Assembly: GCF_026340655.1 (NCBI RefSeq)
Contig: NZ_JAPEOZ010000001.1
Span: forward strand, 1,860,001-1,924,000
Direction of reading: 5' to 3'
DNA: 64,000 nucleotides
From: Streptomyces sp. NBC_01275
GTDB lineage: Bacteria; Actinomycetota; Actinomycetes; Streptomycetales; Streptomycetaceae
Shown: positions 1 through 7,765 of the stretch, piece after piece
Layout of the letters: every line of letters begins with the position of its first letter
How positions within the stretch are numbered: position 1 is the stretch's first letter
Program-made: the position numbers and the translations under genes
Notes under the pieces: model-generated
The model's database searches: none
What the model saw: only the letters and a program-made list of their open reading frames with translations
Told to the model about the DNA's origin: nothing

Positions 1-29
1 CACCGGTTCCGGTTCCGAGGAGATCCGCC

Positions 30-1121
30 ATGCCCGCACGCCGCAAGGCCGCCGCCGTCGCCGTCGGCCTGACCCCGCTGGCCCTGACCGCGCTGTCCGC
101 CGTGCCCGCGGCGGCGCACGGCTCGCTGGGCGACCCGGTCAGCCGCGTCGCCCAGTGCTATGCGGAGGGTCCGGAGAACCCGAGGTCGGACGCGTGCAGG
201 GCGGCGGTCGCGGCCGGCGGGACGCAGGCGCTGTACGACTGGAACGGCGTCCGCATCGGCGACGCGAACGGGCGTCACCAGGAGCTGATCCCGGACGGCC
301 GGCTGTGCAGCGCGAACGACGCGGAGTTCAAGGGCCTCGACCTGGCCCGCGCCGACTGGCCGGCGACGAGCGTGCGCGGTGGGTCGTACACCTTCGAGTA
401 CCGCGTGACCGCCCCGCACAAGGGGACCTTCACGGTGTATCTCACCAAGGCTGGCTACGACCCGGCGCAGCCGCTGGCCTGGGCCGATCTGGATCTGGAG
501 CACCCGGTGGCGACCGCCACGGACCCGGTCGCGTCGGGCGGGTTCTACACGTTCTCCGGAACCCTGCCCGCACGGTCCGGCCGCCAGCTGCTGTATGCGA
601 TCTGGCAGCGTTCGGACAGCCCGGAGGCGTTCTACTCCTGCTCGGACGTCACGTTCGGCGACGGCTCCGGCGCGGCGCCGGCCGCCTCCGCGCCCTCGGA
701 GGAGCAGATCCAGGACGGCGCCGACCGGTCGACGATCGAGCACCACGGTCACGGTGACGACGACGCGGCCACGACGACGGACCCGACCGCCTCCCCTTCG
801 GCCGCCCCGGCCACGGACTCGTCGTCCACGGACTCGTCGTCCGCGGCCACGGCGGCCCCCGTGGCCGCGGACGACGACCGGCGCACCGCGGTCGGGTCCG
901 GCGCCGGCTCGAGCAGCAGCTCGGGCGAGGACCTCGCCGAGACCGGCGGCGACGCCGGCGTCCCGTATCTGGCGGTGGGCGGCGCGACCGTCCTGGCGCT
1001 GGGCGCGGCGCTGCTGTTCGCGTCGGTGCGCAGGCGGGCGGCGGGCCCCCACCGGCCCGGCCGCCGAGCCGGGACCGGGGCGCCGAACCGGGCGCCCGCG
1101 ACGAATGACTCCGGGGCCTGA
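30..1121 (+). CDS. Cell-wall-anchored lytic polysaccharide monooxygenase (AA10)
   Basis: Secreted copper monooxygenase of auxiliary activity family 10, expected to cleave chitin or cellulose oxidatively outside the cell. A signal peptide (residues 1-29, ending PAAA) exposes His30 as the new N-terminus, the first ligand of the copper histidine brace. His130 (motif APHKGTFTVY) is the likely second ligand and Phe201 the axial residue. The catalytic domain ends near 212 and is followed by a Ser/Thr/Asp-rich linker (215-300), the sortase signal LAETG (302-306), a membrane helix and a basic tail. LAxTG is the form used by class E sortases of Streptomyces, so the enzyme is probably linked to the wall. 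There is no carbohydrate-binding module. GAGGAG lies seven bases before the ATG. Substrate choice (chitin or cellulose) cannot be read from sequence alone. Confidence 0.9.
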   Translation: MPARRKAAAVAVGLTPLALTALSAVPAAAHGSLGDPVSRVAQCYAEGPENPRSDACRAAVAAGGTQALYDWNGVRIGDANGRHQELIPDGRLCSANDAEFKGLDLARADWPATSVRGGSYTFEYRVTAPHKGTFTVYLTKAGYDPAQPLAWADLDLEHPVATATDPVASGGFYTFSGTLPARSGRQLLYAIWQRSDSPEAFYSCSDVTFGDGSGAAPAASAPSEEQIQDGADRSTIEHHGHGDDDAATTTDPTASPSAAPATDSSSTDSSSAATAAPVAADDDRRTAVGSGAGSSSSSGEDLAETGGDAGVPYLAVGGATVLALGAALLFASVRRRAAGPHRPGRRAGTGAPNRAPATNDSGA

Positions 1122-1149
1122 CCGGCGGCTCAGGTCGGACAGGCCCCGG
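1111..1149. terminator. Candidate bidirectional terminator after the LPMO gene
   Basis: CCGGGGCCTG (1111-1120) and CAGGCCCCGG (1140-1149) form a perfect 10-bp stem with a 19-nt loop. The left arm overlaps the LPMO stop codon. The hairpin lies between the convergent LPMO and lipase genes. There is no U-tract, which is common for Streptomyces terminators. Confidence 0.4.
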
Positions 1150-1182
1150 CGAAACGATCCGCCCTCCGTGCTGTGCCCGCCG

Positions 1183-2064
1183 TCAGCTCAGGGCGGACGC
1201 GCAGGTGGTGGCGGTGGCGTGGGACGGGTCGAGCGCGTTGGCCACCTCGTGGAAGGCGATCCGGTCGAACAGCCCGATCGCCACGTGCTCGGAGAGGTCC
1301 AGCGGGCACAGGTCCTGGAGCAGGACGTTGTGTACGTCGGATCCGCTGAGGTACTGGCTGCGCCACGGTGTGGCCACCTCGTCGTACTTGGTGGCGATGA
1401 CGGTGTAGTGGACGCCGGAGACGGTGTCGCCGCCCGCGTTGAGCTTGGTGAGGAAGGCCGAGCCGACGATCTGGTCGGCGAGGCCGGGGGTGGCGGCCGA
1501 GAGCAGGTCCTCGGCGCCCGGGAAGTAGGGCAGCAGGTTGGTGAGCCCGCTGAGCGTGGTGCCGTGGTTGTCGGGGGCGATGCCGACGAGCGCGTTCACC
1601 TTGGCGGCTCCGCCGAGGAACTTCAGGTAGTAGCGCGGCATCATCCCGCCCTGCGAGTGACCGACGAGGTCGGCCTCGGACGCACCGGTCGCGGCGAGCA
1701 CCTTGTCGACGAAGGCGGAGAGCTGCTCGGCCGACCTGTCGATGGCACCGAGGCCGTTGAAGAGCGGGACGCCCGGCAGTTGGCCGTAGTCGAGCGAGTA
1801 GACGCAGTACCCGCGGACCGTCAGGTAGGGGGCCAGGGCCAGCCAGTTGTCGATCGAGTTCCCGAAGGTTCCGTGGACGAGGACGACGGGACGGGGGTGG
1901 GCGGCGGAGGGCTTGCAGCTGTAGTCGTTCCAGCCGCTCGACGAGGCGGCCGAGGCTGCGACGGACTCGACGGAGGCATGGGCGGCGGTGGCGGGGACGG
2001 TGGCCGCGGCGGCGGCCAGAAGCAGTGCGGCGAACGGTCTGAGCACGCGCTTCCAGGGCAGCAT
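1183..2064 (-). CDS. Secreted lipase, alpha/beta hydrolase fold
   Basis: Extracellular triacylglycerol lipase or esterase (lipase class 2 type), 293 aa. A signal peptide (1-30, Ala-rich core ending TAAHA) precedes the hydrolase domain. The oxyanion segment VVLVHGTFGNS lies at 60-70 and the nucleophile elbow GHSQGG places the catalytic serine at Ser138. A charge-relay Asp and His are expected in the C-terminal third (candidates lie around TVIATKYDEVATP and LSEHVAIG). Paired cysteines fit an exported, disulfide-bonded enzyme. The ATG is preceded by AAGGAG at normal spacing. It is convergent with the LPMO gene and appears monocistronic. Confidence 0.88.
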   Translation of the reverse strand: MLPWKRVLRPFAALLLAAAAATVPATAAHASVESVAASAASSSGWNDYSCKPSAAHPRPVVLVHGTFGNSIDNWLALAPYLTVRGYCVYSLDYGQLPGVPLFNGLGAIDRSAEQLSAFVDKVLAATGASEADLVGHSQGGMMPRYYLKFLGGAAKVNALVGIAPDNHGTTLSGLTNLLPYFPGAEDLLSAATPGLADQIVGSAFLTKLNAGGDTVSGVHYTVIATKYDEVATPWRSQYLSGSDVHNVLLQDLCPLDLSEHVAIGLFDRIAFHEVANALDPSHATATTCASALS

Positions 2065-2235
2065 CGTGTGATCTCCTTGCGGCTCAAGGGAGGTGCGATG
2101 GCCTTACGCCCTGTGATCCGGATCACCAGGATGCTGTTCACCCATCAAGTTACGGATGAGTAGCAGACGTGTGAAGTTACGCGTCAGTAAAAACTTCCAG
2201 TGGTAGTCAGCGACTCAAGGACCACTGACGATCCG

Positions 2236-2679
2236 TCACCAGGCGGGCCTGATGGGACCGTAGGGCGCAATACGCATCAAACAGTCGCGCAACACGCGCA
2301 CCTCACCCTCCCCCAGCACATCCGCCCAGGCCCGCACGACCTCGCCGGCCACCTCCTCGGCGGCCCGGGTGCAGTCCCACCCTCGCTCGGTGAGCACCAC
2401 CAGCCGGGCCCGCGCATCCCCGGGATGCGGCCGCCGCTCGACGTACCCCTTGCGCACCAGCTCGTCGACGAGCTGGCTGGCGGCCTGCTTGGTGACCCCG
2501 AGATGGACGGCGAGGTCGGTGACCGTCGCGTCGCCCGGGGCGAGCCGGGCGAAGGCGAAGCCATGGGCGGGCCGCAGCTCGAAACCACGGGCGACGACAC
2601 CGTCGTTGATGCGCTGCGTGAGCCCACCGGCGGCGGCGAGCAGGGCGGTGGCCAGGGCGAGGGCTTCGGAGTTCTGCAC
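2236..2679 (-). CDS. MarR-family transcriptional regulator
   Basis: Winged-helix repressor of the MarR family, 147 aa from the GTG start chosen here. The DNA-binding part reads VTDLAVHLGVTKQAASQLVD (recognition helix), followed by the wing with VERRPHPGDARARLVVLT. The open frame extends to a TTG at 2712, but that codon lies inside the operator palindrome (2707-2752), so the GTG at 2679 is the more credible start. No strong ribosome site is seen for either. The gene is divergent from a cupin gene across one large palindrome, so autoregulation and control of the cupin gene are likely. The ligand is unknown. Confidence 0.82.
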   Translation of the reverse strand: MQNSEALALATALLAAAGGLTQRINDGVVARGFELRPAHGFAFARLAPGDATVTDLAVHLGVTKQAASQLVDELVRKGYVERRPHPGDARARLVVLTERGWDCTRAAEEVAGEVVRAWADVLGEGEVRVLRDCLMRIAPYGPIRPAW

Positions 2680-2706
2680 GCCCGCATTGAAACACCTTGA
2701 CGAACT

Positions 2707-2752
2707 GGTCAAGCAGCTTGACTATGGAGCCATATAGTCAAGCTGCTTGACC
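2707..2752. promoter_or_regulatory. Divergent MarR operator: two palindromes forming a 46-bp inverted repeat
   Basis: GGTCAAGCAGCTTGACTAT (2707-2725) and its exact reverse complement (2734-2752) are separated by 8 bases. Each arm contains its own 15-bp near-palindrome (GTCAAG-CAG-CTTGAC and GTCAAG-CTG-CTTGAC), with centres at 2715 and 2744, 29 bp apart. That spacing puts two regulator dimers on nearly the same face of the helix. The site lies between the MarR and cupin genes. Confidence 0.8.
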
Positions 2753-2858
2753 ATATTTCACGTCACCCGACGAACCACCCGGCACATCGGCCGACAAGCC
2801 ACCCGGCGCGTCGCCCTCGACAGCCCACCCGACACATCGCCCGCCAGGAGGCACTCCC

Positions 2859-3233
2859 ATGCCCGTCATCCGTTCCGTGGACGCCGTCACCCACGAGATC
2901 CACGGCGCCCGCTTCGTCTCGTACGCCACTCCCCTCACCGGCAGCAAGGAGCTGTGCGCCTGGCGCGGTGAGATTCCGGCCGGGACCAAGGGGCTCGCGC
3001 ACACCGTCGACCGGGAGGAGATCTTCCACCTGCTCGTCGGCGACCTGCTCATCACGCTCGACGGCCGCACCGAACAGGTCTCGGCCGGCGACACGGTGAT
3101 CGTCAACGCCGGTGCGACGCTCACCGTCGAGAACCCGACCGATCACACCGCGATCTCCTGGGTCACCACGTCCGTCGGCCTGACGGCACGACTGGCCGAC
3201 GGGACGCAGATCACTCCCCCGTGGGCCAGCTGA
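2859..3233 (+). CDS. Small cupin-domain protein
   Basis: A 124-aa single-domain cupin of unknown substrate. It contains a cupin-type core, EEIFHLLVGDLLITLDGRTE (about 52-71), and a second motif region with a G-D-T-V-I-V-N strand pair (75-85). Motif 1 is poor in the usual metal-binding histidines (only H in EEIFHLL), so metal binding is uncertain. AGGAGG lies seven bases before the ATG. It is divergent from the MarR gene across the shared operator and is probably its main regulated target, perhaps in handling a small aromatic or stress compound (inference). Its last 23 bases overlap the end of the NADAR gene on the other strand. Confidence 0.8.
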   Translation: MPVIRSVDAVTHEIHGARFVSYATPLTGSKELCAWRGEIPAGTKGLAHTVDREEIFHLLVGDLLITLDGRTEQVSAGDTVIVNAGATLTVENPTDHTAISWVTTSVGLTARLADGTQITPPWAS

Positions 3234-3978
3234 TCCGCTCGGCGAGCAGCTCGGCGCGCACCAGTTCGAGGAGCCGGCCCGCCCGGTTGCGGCCCCGGTC
3301 GCCGCCGGCGTCACGCCAGTACGGCTTGGCGCGCAGCAGACCGGCCATGACGGCGAGGCGTACGTCCGTCCAGCCGTCGCGCCGTACGGCCCAGCCGCCC
3401 CGCCCCTGGGCCTCGTCGGCGGTGGGGGCCTCGCGTACGGCGACGCGGTCGGCCTCTTCCGCCGTGGACAGCGCCCAGCAGCCGTGCAGGACGGAGGGGC
3501 AGGTGTCGCCGCCGTAGCGGACGGGGACCGGGAAGTCGTTGCGCAGGGCGGCCAGGTCGAGCTCCGCGGGGCGGCCGTCGCGGAAGTAGCGCCGGTGCAG
3601 GGCGACGACCGGTCGGCCCGCCGTGACCGCGTCGTCGGCGTGCCGTCCCCTCTCGCGCGCCACACCCCCCTCCCCGCGTGCGAAGCAGTCCAGCGCCCAC
3701 TGGTGCAGCGCGTCCGTCGCCACCGGGCCGTCCCCGTCGACGGGCTCGCCGAGCTCGGTGAGCAGGATCCGCACGGGGCAGTCCGGGTGGTCCATGCCGC
3801 CCAGGCTGTGGACGCGCCGGTGCGGCGGAATGCCCGGGCAAGCCGCCCGCAGCAGCTCCCGGTGGGCCTCGGAGGGCGCCTTCAGGAAGCGGCCGATCGC
3901 GTCCCGGCAACGCTCGACGGCCGTCGGCCGGCCCGCCAGTTCCTCCACGATGTCGGCGACCTCGAGAGTCGCCGCCAT
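3211..3978 (-). CDS. NADAR-domain protein (DUF1768/YbiA-like), internally shortened
   Basis: Predicted 255 aa from the ATG at 3978; an upstream extension to 4134 is Pro/Gly-rich and unlikely to be coding. The C-terminal half aligns by eye with E. coli YbiA: PVRYGGDTCPSVLHG matches its DGKTWPTSEH segment, VMAGLLRAK matches VMRKALRAK, and YWRDAGGDRGRNRAGRLLEL matches YWGDGGHGKGKNRLGYLLME. The stretch between RAK and YW, about 27 residues in YbiA including the LLATxxxxLVE motif, is absent, so the active site may be incomplete. NADAR proteins act on ADP-ribose conjugates, including ADP-ribosylated guanine. The N-terminal 140 residues are not recognised. It is divergent from the SOS-boxed dnaE2 operon. 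Confidence 0.6.
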   Translation of the reverse strand: MAATLEVADIVEELAGRPTAVERCRDAIGRFLKAPSEAHRELLRAACPGIPPHRRVHSLGGMDHPDCPVRILLTELGEPVDGDGPVATDALHQWALDCFARGEGGVARERGRHADDAVTAGRPVVALHRRYFRDGRPAELDLAALRNDFPVPVRYGGDTCPSVLHGCWALSTAEEADRVAVREAPTADEAQGRGGWAVRRDGWTDVRLAVMAGLLRAKPYWRDAGGDRGRNRAGRLLELVRAELLAERISWPTGE

Positions 3979-4191
3979 GCCATGCGGGCACCCTGTGTCC
4001 CCCCGGGCGGCCGACGCCCCCGATATCGCCGCCCCCGGAAAACACCGTTCTCCTCCAACTGCTCCTCCCGGTCGGGGAGGTGACGGAGCGGCTCCTGTTC
4101 CGGCTCCTGTTTCGGCCGCGGCTCGTCTCGCCAAGGAATCGTTTATGTGTTCGAATCTAGTCGCTGACCAGGGTCGACGAGGCTAGAGTAA

Positions 4192-4207
4192 TCGAACGAG
4201 CGTACGA
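4192..4207. promoter_or_regulatory. Candidate LexA (SOS) box upstream of dnaE2
   Basis: TCGAAC-GAGC-GTACGA matches the actinobacterial SOS box TCGAAC-N4-GTTCGA at 11 of 12 conserved positions. It lies 61 bases before the dnaE2 ATG and about 210 bases from the divergent NADAR start. SOS induction of dnaE2 cassettes is established in other actinobacteria; control of this copy is inferred from the site. Confidence 0.72.
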
Positions 4208-4267
4208 TGAACATATCGGGCGTATGGCCGAAATGACTGAAAAGGGGTGGAGTGATGGAGGTACGGC

Positions 4268-7200
4268 ATGGCGGGCTTCGCCCATCTGCACGTCGCGTCC
4301 GGTTACTCCGCTCGCTACGGCGCCGCCCACCCCGAGCAGCTCGCCCGGCGGGCGGCCGAGCGGGGCATGACGACGCTCGCGCTCACCGACCGGGACACGG
4401 TCACCGGGGCCGTGCGGTTCGCGCAGGCCTGCGCCGGAACCGGGGTCCGGCCGGTCTTCGGCATCGACCTGGCCGTGGCGGCCCTCGCGCCCCCGCCGCC
4501 CGGCCGGCGCCGCCGCACCCCGGCGCACGGCGGCGCGCACGTCGTCGAGCCGCCGCTGCGGTTCACGCTGCTCGCACAGGACCGGGCCGGATGGGCGCGA
4601 CTGTGCCGCATCACGTCGGCCGCGCACGCCGGGACCGCGTCCGGCGCGGCGCCGGTGGCGGTGCCGTGGGAGGCGCTGCGCGCGTACGGCGGCCCCGGGC
4701 TGACGGTGTTGCTCGGACCGCTCTCGGAGCCGGTCCGGGCACTGACGGTGGGCCGGGAGGACATCGCGATGAAGCTGCTGGCGCCGTGGCGGGAGATCTT
4801 CGGGAGGGAGGTCCGGCTGGAAGCCGTCGCGCAGAAACGTTTCGGCACCGGACCGGGATCCCTGCGCCTGGCCGCCCGCACCCTGGCCCTGGCCGACCGC
4901 ACCCGCACCACCGCCGTGCTCTCCAACGCCGTCCGCTACGCCGACCCCGACCAGCACCGCCTCGCCGACGTCCTGGACGCTGCACGACTGCTGAGGCCGA
5001 TCGACCGGCGTCGCCTGGACAGCGGACAGCGCTGGCTCAAGGACGAGAGGGCGATGACGGTCGTCGCACGGATGGTCGCCGAATGCGCCGGAACGGATGC
5101 CCGCAGGGCCCGCCGCCTGCTGGCGGACACCGCCGCCACGGCGACCGCGTGCACCGTCGACCCGGCGGCGGACCTCGGGCTGGGCGCCCCGCACTTCCCG
5201 GAACCGTCGCTCTTCGGCGCCGAGCCCCAGGCGGGCGGAGCCGCACAGCTGCTGCGCCTGCGCTGCGAGGCCGGCCTGGCCCGCCGCGGCCTCGACCGCG
5301 ACCGAGCGGCGCTCGACCGACTGGACCAGGAACTCGCCGTGATCTCCCAGCTGGACTACGACGCGTACTTCCTCGCCGTCGGCCAGGTCGTCGCCGACAT
5401 CCGGGAGAAGGGCATCCGGGTCGCGGCCCGCGGCTCGGGCGCCGGTTCGATGGTCTGCCACGCCTTGGATATCGCCACCGCCAACCCCCTCGACCACCGT
5501 CTGCTGTTCGAACGCTTCCTGAGCGTGCGCCGCAGGTCGCTGCCCGACATCGACATCGACGTGGAGTCCGCGCGACGGCTGGAGTGCTATGACGCGATCT
5601 TCGAACGGTTCGGCAAGGAGCGGGTGGCGGTCACCGCCATGCCCGAGACCTACCGGGCCCGCCGCGCCCTGCGCGACACCGGTCTCGCGTTGGGCGTCGC
5701 GCCCGCGGACGTCGACCGGATCGCCAAGAGCTTCCCGCACCTGCGGGCCTCGGATATCACGAACGCGCTCGCCGAACTGCCGGAACTGCGGCAGCTGGCG
5801 GCCGAGGCGGACCGGTACGGACCGCTGTGGGAGCTGGCCGAGGGCCTCGACTCCCTGGTCCACGGCATGGCCATGCACCCCTGCGGAGTGGTCATCAGCG
5901 ACGCGACCCTCCTGGACCGGCTGCCGGTGCAGCCCACGCCCCAGGGCGACTACCCCATGGCGATGGCGGCGAAGGAGGAGATCGAGGCGCTGGGCAACAT
6001 CAAGCTCGACGTCCTGGGCGTGCGGATGCAGTCCGCCATGGCCCACGCCGTCACCGAGATCGAACGCACCACCGGCAACCGCATCGACCTCGACGACCCC
6101 GAGCAGGTGCCGCTCGACGACGTCTTCGCGTTCAAGCTCATCCAGGAGAGCCAGACCCTGGGCCTGTTCCAGCTGGAGTCACCCGGCCAGCAGGACCTCC
6201 TGTCCCGGCTCCAGCCCCGCGATCCGCAGGACGTCATCGCCGACATCAGCCTCTTCCGCCCCGGCCCGGTCGCCGGCGGCATGCCCGAGCGCTACATCGC
6301 CGCCCGCCACGGCGGCACACCGACCTACGCCCACCCCGACCTCGAACCGGTGCTCGCCGACACCTACGGCGTGACCATCTGGCACGAGCAGATCATCGAG
6401 ACGCTGTCGGTGATGACCGGCTGCGACTACGCGCTGGCGGAGATCGCCCGGCGGGCGCTCGGGGAGAAGGACCGACTGCCGAAGATCAGGGACTGGTTCC
6501 ACAAGCTGGCACGCGCGCGTGGCTACAGCGCGGCCGTCCGGGACGAGGTCTGGCGGACCGTCGAGGCCTTCGGCGCGTACGGCTTCTGCCGGGCGCATGC
6601 GGTCGCCTTCGCCGTCCCCGCCCTGCAGAGCGCCTGGCTCAAGGCGCACCACCCGGCGTTCCTGCTGGCCGGTCTGCTCGAACACGACCCCGGGATGTGG
6701 CCCAAGCGCGTCCTGGTGGCCGACGCCCGCCGCCGCGGTGTCCCCGTCCTGCCCGTCGACGTCAACCGCTCCAAGGTGAAGCACACCGTGGAGATGACCG
6801 AGAAGGAGGAGTGGGGCGTGCGGCTCGCGCTGTCCGGAGTGCGCGGCATCAGCGAGGAGGAGTGTGCGCGGATCGAGGAGGGGCAACCGTACGGATCGCT
6901 GTCGGACTTCTGGCAGCGGGCCCGCCCCAACAGACCCGTCGCCGAACGCCTCGCCGAGATCGGCGCCTTGAACTGCCTCCACGACGGGCGCCTCACCCGA
7001 CGTGATCTCCTGCTCCAGATCACCGAGTTGTACCGGCAGTCCCGCGCCCGGACCGCGCACGAGGGTCAACTGCCCATCGACACAGGCGCTGTTGGAGGAG
7101 CGGAGCCGAGCGGTCTGCCGGAGATGACCGGACGCGAAGCCCTGAGCGCCGAGCTGAGCACCCTCGGCATCGACGTCTCCAGGCATCTGATGGAGCACCA

Positions 7201-7765
7201 CCACCGTCTCCTGCGCGAGATCGGCGCGACCGACGCGGCCCACCTGGCCGACCTGCGTGCCGGGCAGCGTGTATTGGTCGCCGGTGTACGCGCCTCCACC
7301 CAGACCCCGCCGATCGCCAGCGGCAAGCGGATCATCTTCGTCACCCTGGAGGACGGCTCCGGCCTGGTCGACCTGGCCTTCTTCGAGGACTCCCACCCGG
7401 CCTGCGCCCACACCGTCTTCCACAGCGGCCTGCTCCTGGTCCGCGGCACGGTCCAGGTGCGCGGCACCCGCCGTACCGTCGTCGGCGCCATGGCCTGGGA
7501 CCTCGACGAGATCGCCACCGCCCGCCGCGACCACGGCCCCGAGGCCGCCCTCGCCCTCCTCGGCGCCGACCGCCCGCACCCGACCCCCGCCCAGTCGGCT
7601 CCGGGCCAGTCGCAGCCCGCCCCCGCCCCCGCCCAGCCGCACCGCACCCTCGCCAACGGCACCACCGGCGCCCGCCTCCACCCCTACGCCGACCTCCAGC
7701 CCGCCGGCACCCGCTCGGCCGACCTGAAGAAGTTCGGCCACCGCAGCCCGGGGAGCGCAGGATGA
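4268..7765 (+). CDS. dnaE2: Error-prone DNA polymerase III alpha subunit DnaE2
   Basis: A 1165-aa C-family polymerase used for damage-induced, mutagenic translesion synthesis. The N-terminal PHP domain begins FAHLHVASGYSARYG (about 3-17). The palm carries PDIDIDVES with Asp427, Asp429 and Asp431 in the catalytic acidic motif. Helix-hairpin-helix and OB-fold regions follow (RVLVAGVRASTQTPP onward, about 996). The length is near the DnaE2 family value. The ATG follows GGAGG by five bases. The stop overlaps the start of the next gene (ATGA), so the two products are translationally coupled. A near-consensus LexA box lies upstream. The C-terminal 60 residues are a Pro/Ala-rich tail. ImuA' is not encoded nearby. 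Confidence 0.93.
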   Translation: MAGFAHLHVASGYSARYGAAHPEQLARRAAERGMTTLALTDRDTVTGAVRFAQACAGTGVRPVFGIDLAVAALAPPPPGRRRRTPAHGGAHVVEPPLRFTLLAQDRAGWARLCRITSAAHAGTASGAAPVAVPWEALRAYGGPGLTVLLGPLSEPVRALTVGREDIAMKLLAPWREIFGREVRLEAVAQKRFGTGPGSLRLAARTLALADRTRTTAVLSNAVRYADPDQHRLADVLDAARLLRPIDRRRLDSGQRWLKDERAMTVVARMVAECAGTDARRARRLLADTAATATACTVDPAADLGLGAPHFPEPSLFGAEPQAGGAAQLLRLRCEAGLARRGLDRDRAALDRLDQELAVISQLDYDAYFLAVGQVVADIREKGIRVAARGSGAGSMVCHALDIATANPLDHRLLFERFLSVRRRSLPDIDIDVESARRLECYDAIFERFGKERVAVTAMPETYRARRALRDTGLALGVAPADVDRIAKSFPHLRASDITNALAELPELRQLAAEADRYGPLWELAEGLDSLVHGMAMHPCGVVISDATLLDRLPVQPTPQGDYPMAMAAKEEIEALGNIKLDVLGVRMQSAMAHAVTEIERTTGNRIDLDDPEQVPLDDVFAFKLIQESQTLGLFQLESPGQQDLLSRLQPRDPQDVIADISLFRPGPVAGGMPERYIAARHGGTPTYAHPDLEPVLADTYGVTIWHEQIIETLSVMTGCDYALAEIARRALGEKDRLPKIRDWFHKLARARGYSAAVRDEVWRTVEAFGAYGFCRAHAVAFAVPALQSAWLKAHHPAFLLAGLLEHDPGMWPKRVLVADARRRGVPVLPVDVNRSKVKHTVEMTEKEEWGVRLALSGVRGISEEECARIEEGQPYGSLSDFWQRARPNRPVAERLAEIGALNCLHDGRLTRRDLLLQITELYRQSRARTAHEGQLPIDTGAVGGAEPSGLPEMTGREALSAELSTLGIDVSRHLMEHHHRLLREIGATDAAHLADLRAGQRVLVAGVRASTQTPPIASGKRIIFVTLEDGSGLVDLAFFEDSHPACAHTVFHSGLLLVRGTVQVRGTRRTVVGAMAWDLDEIATARRDHGPEAALALLGADRPHPTPAQSAPGQSQPAPAPAQPHRTLANGTTGARLHPYADLQPAGTRSADLKKFGHRSPGSAG

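Noticed and set aside
4157..6046. 629-codon minus-strand ORF opposite dnaE2
   Set aside because: Its product is compositionally biased and free of domains, and dnaE2 on the other strand has full motif support; it is a G+C-driven shadow.
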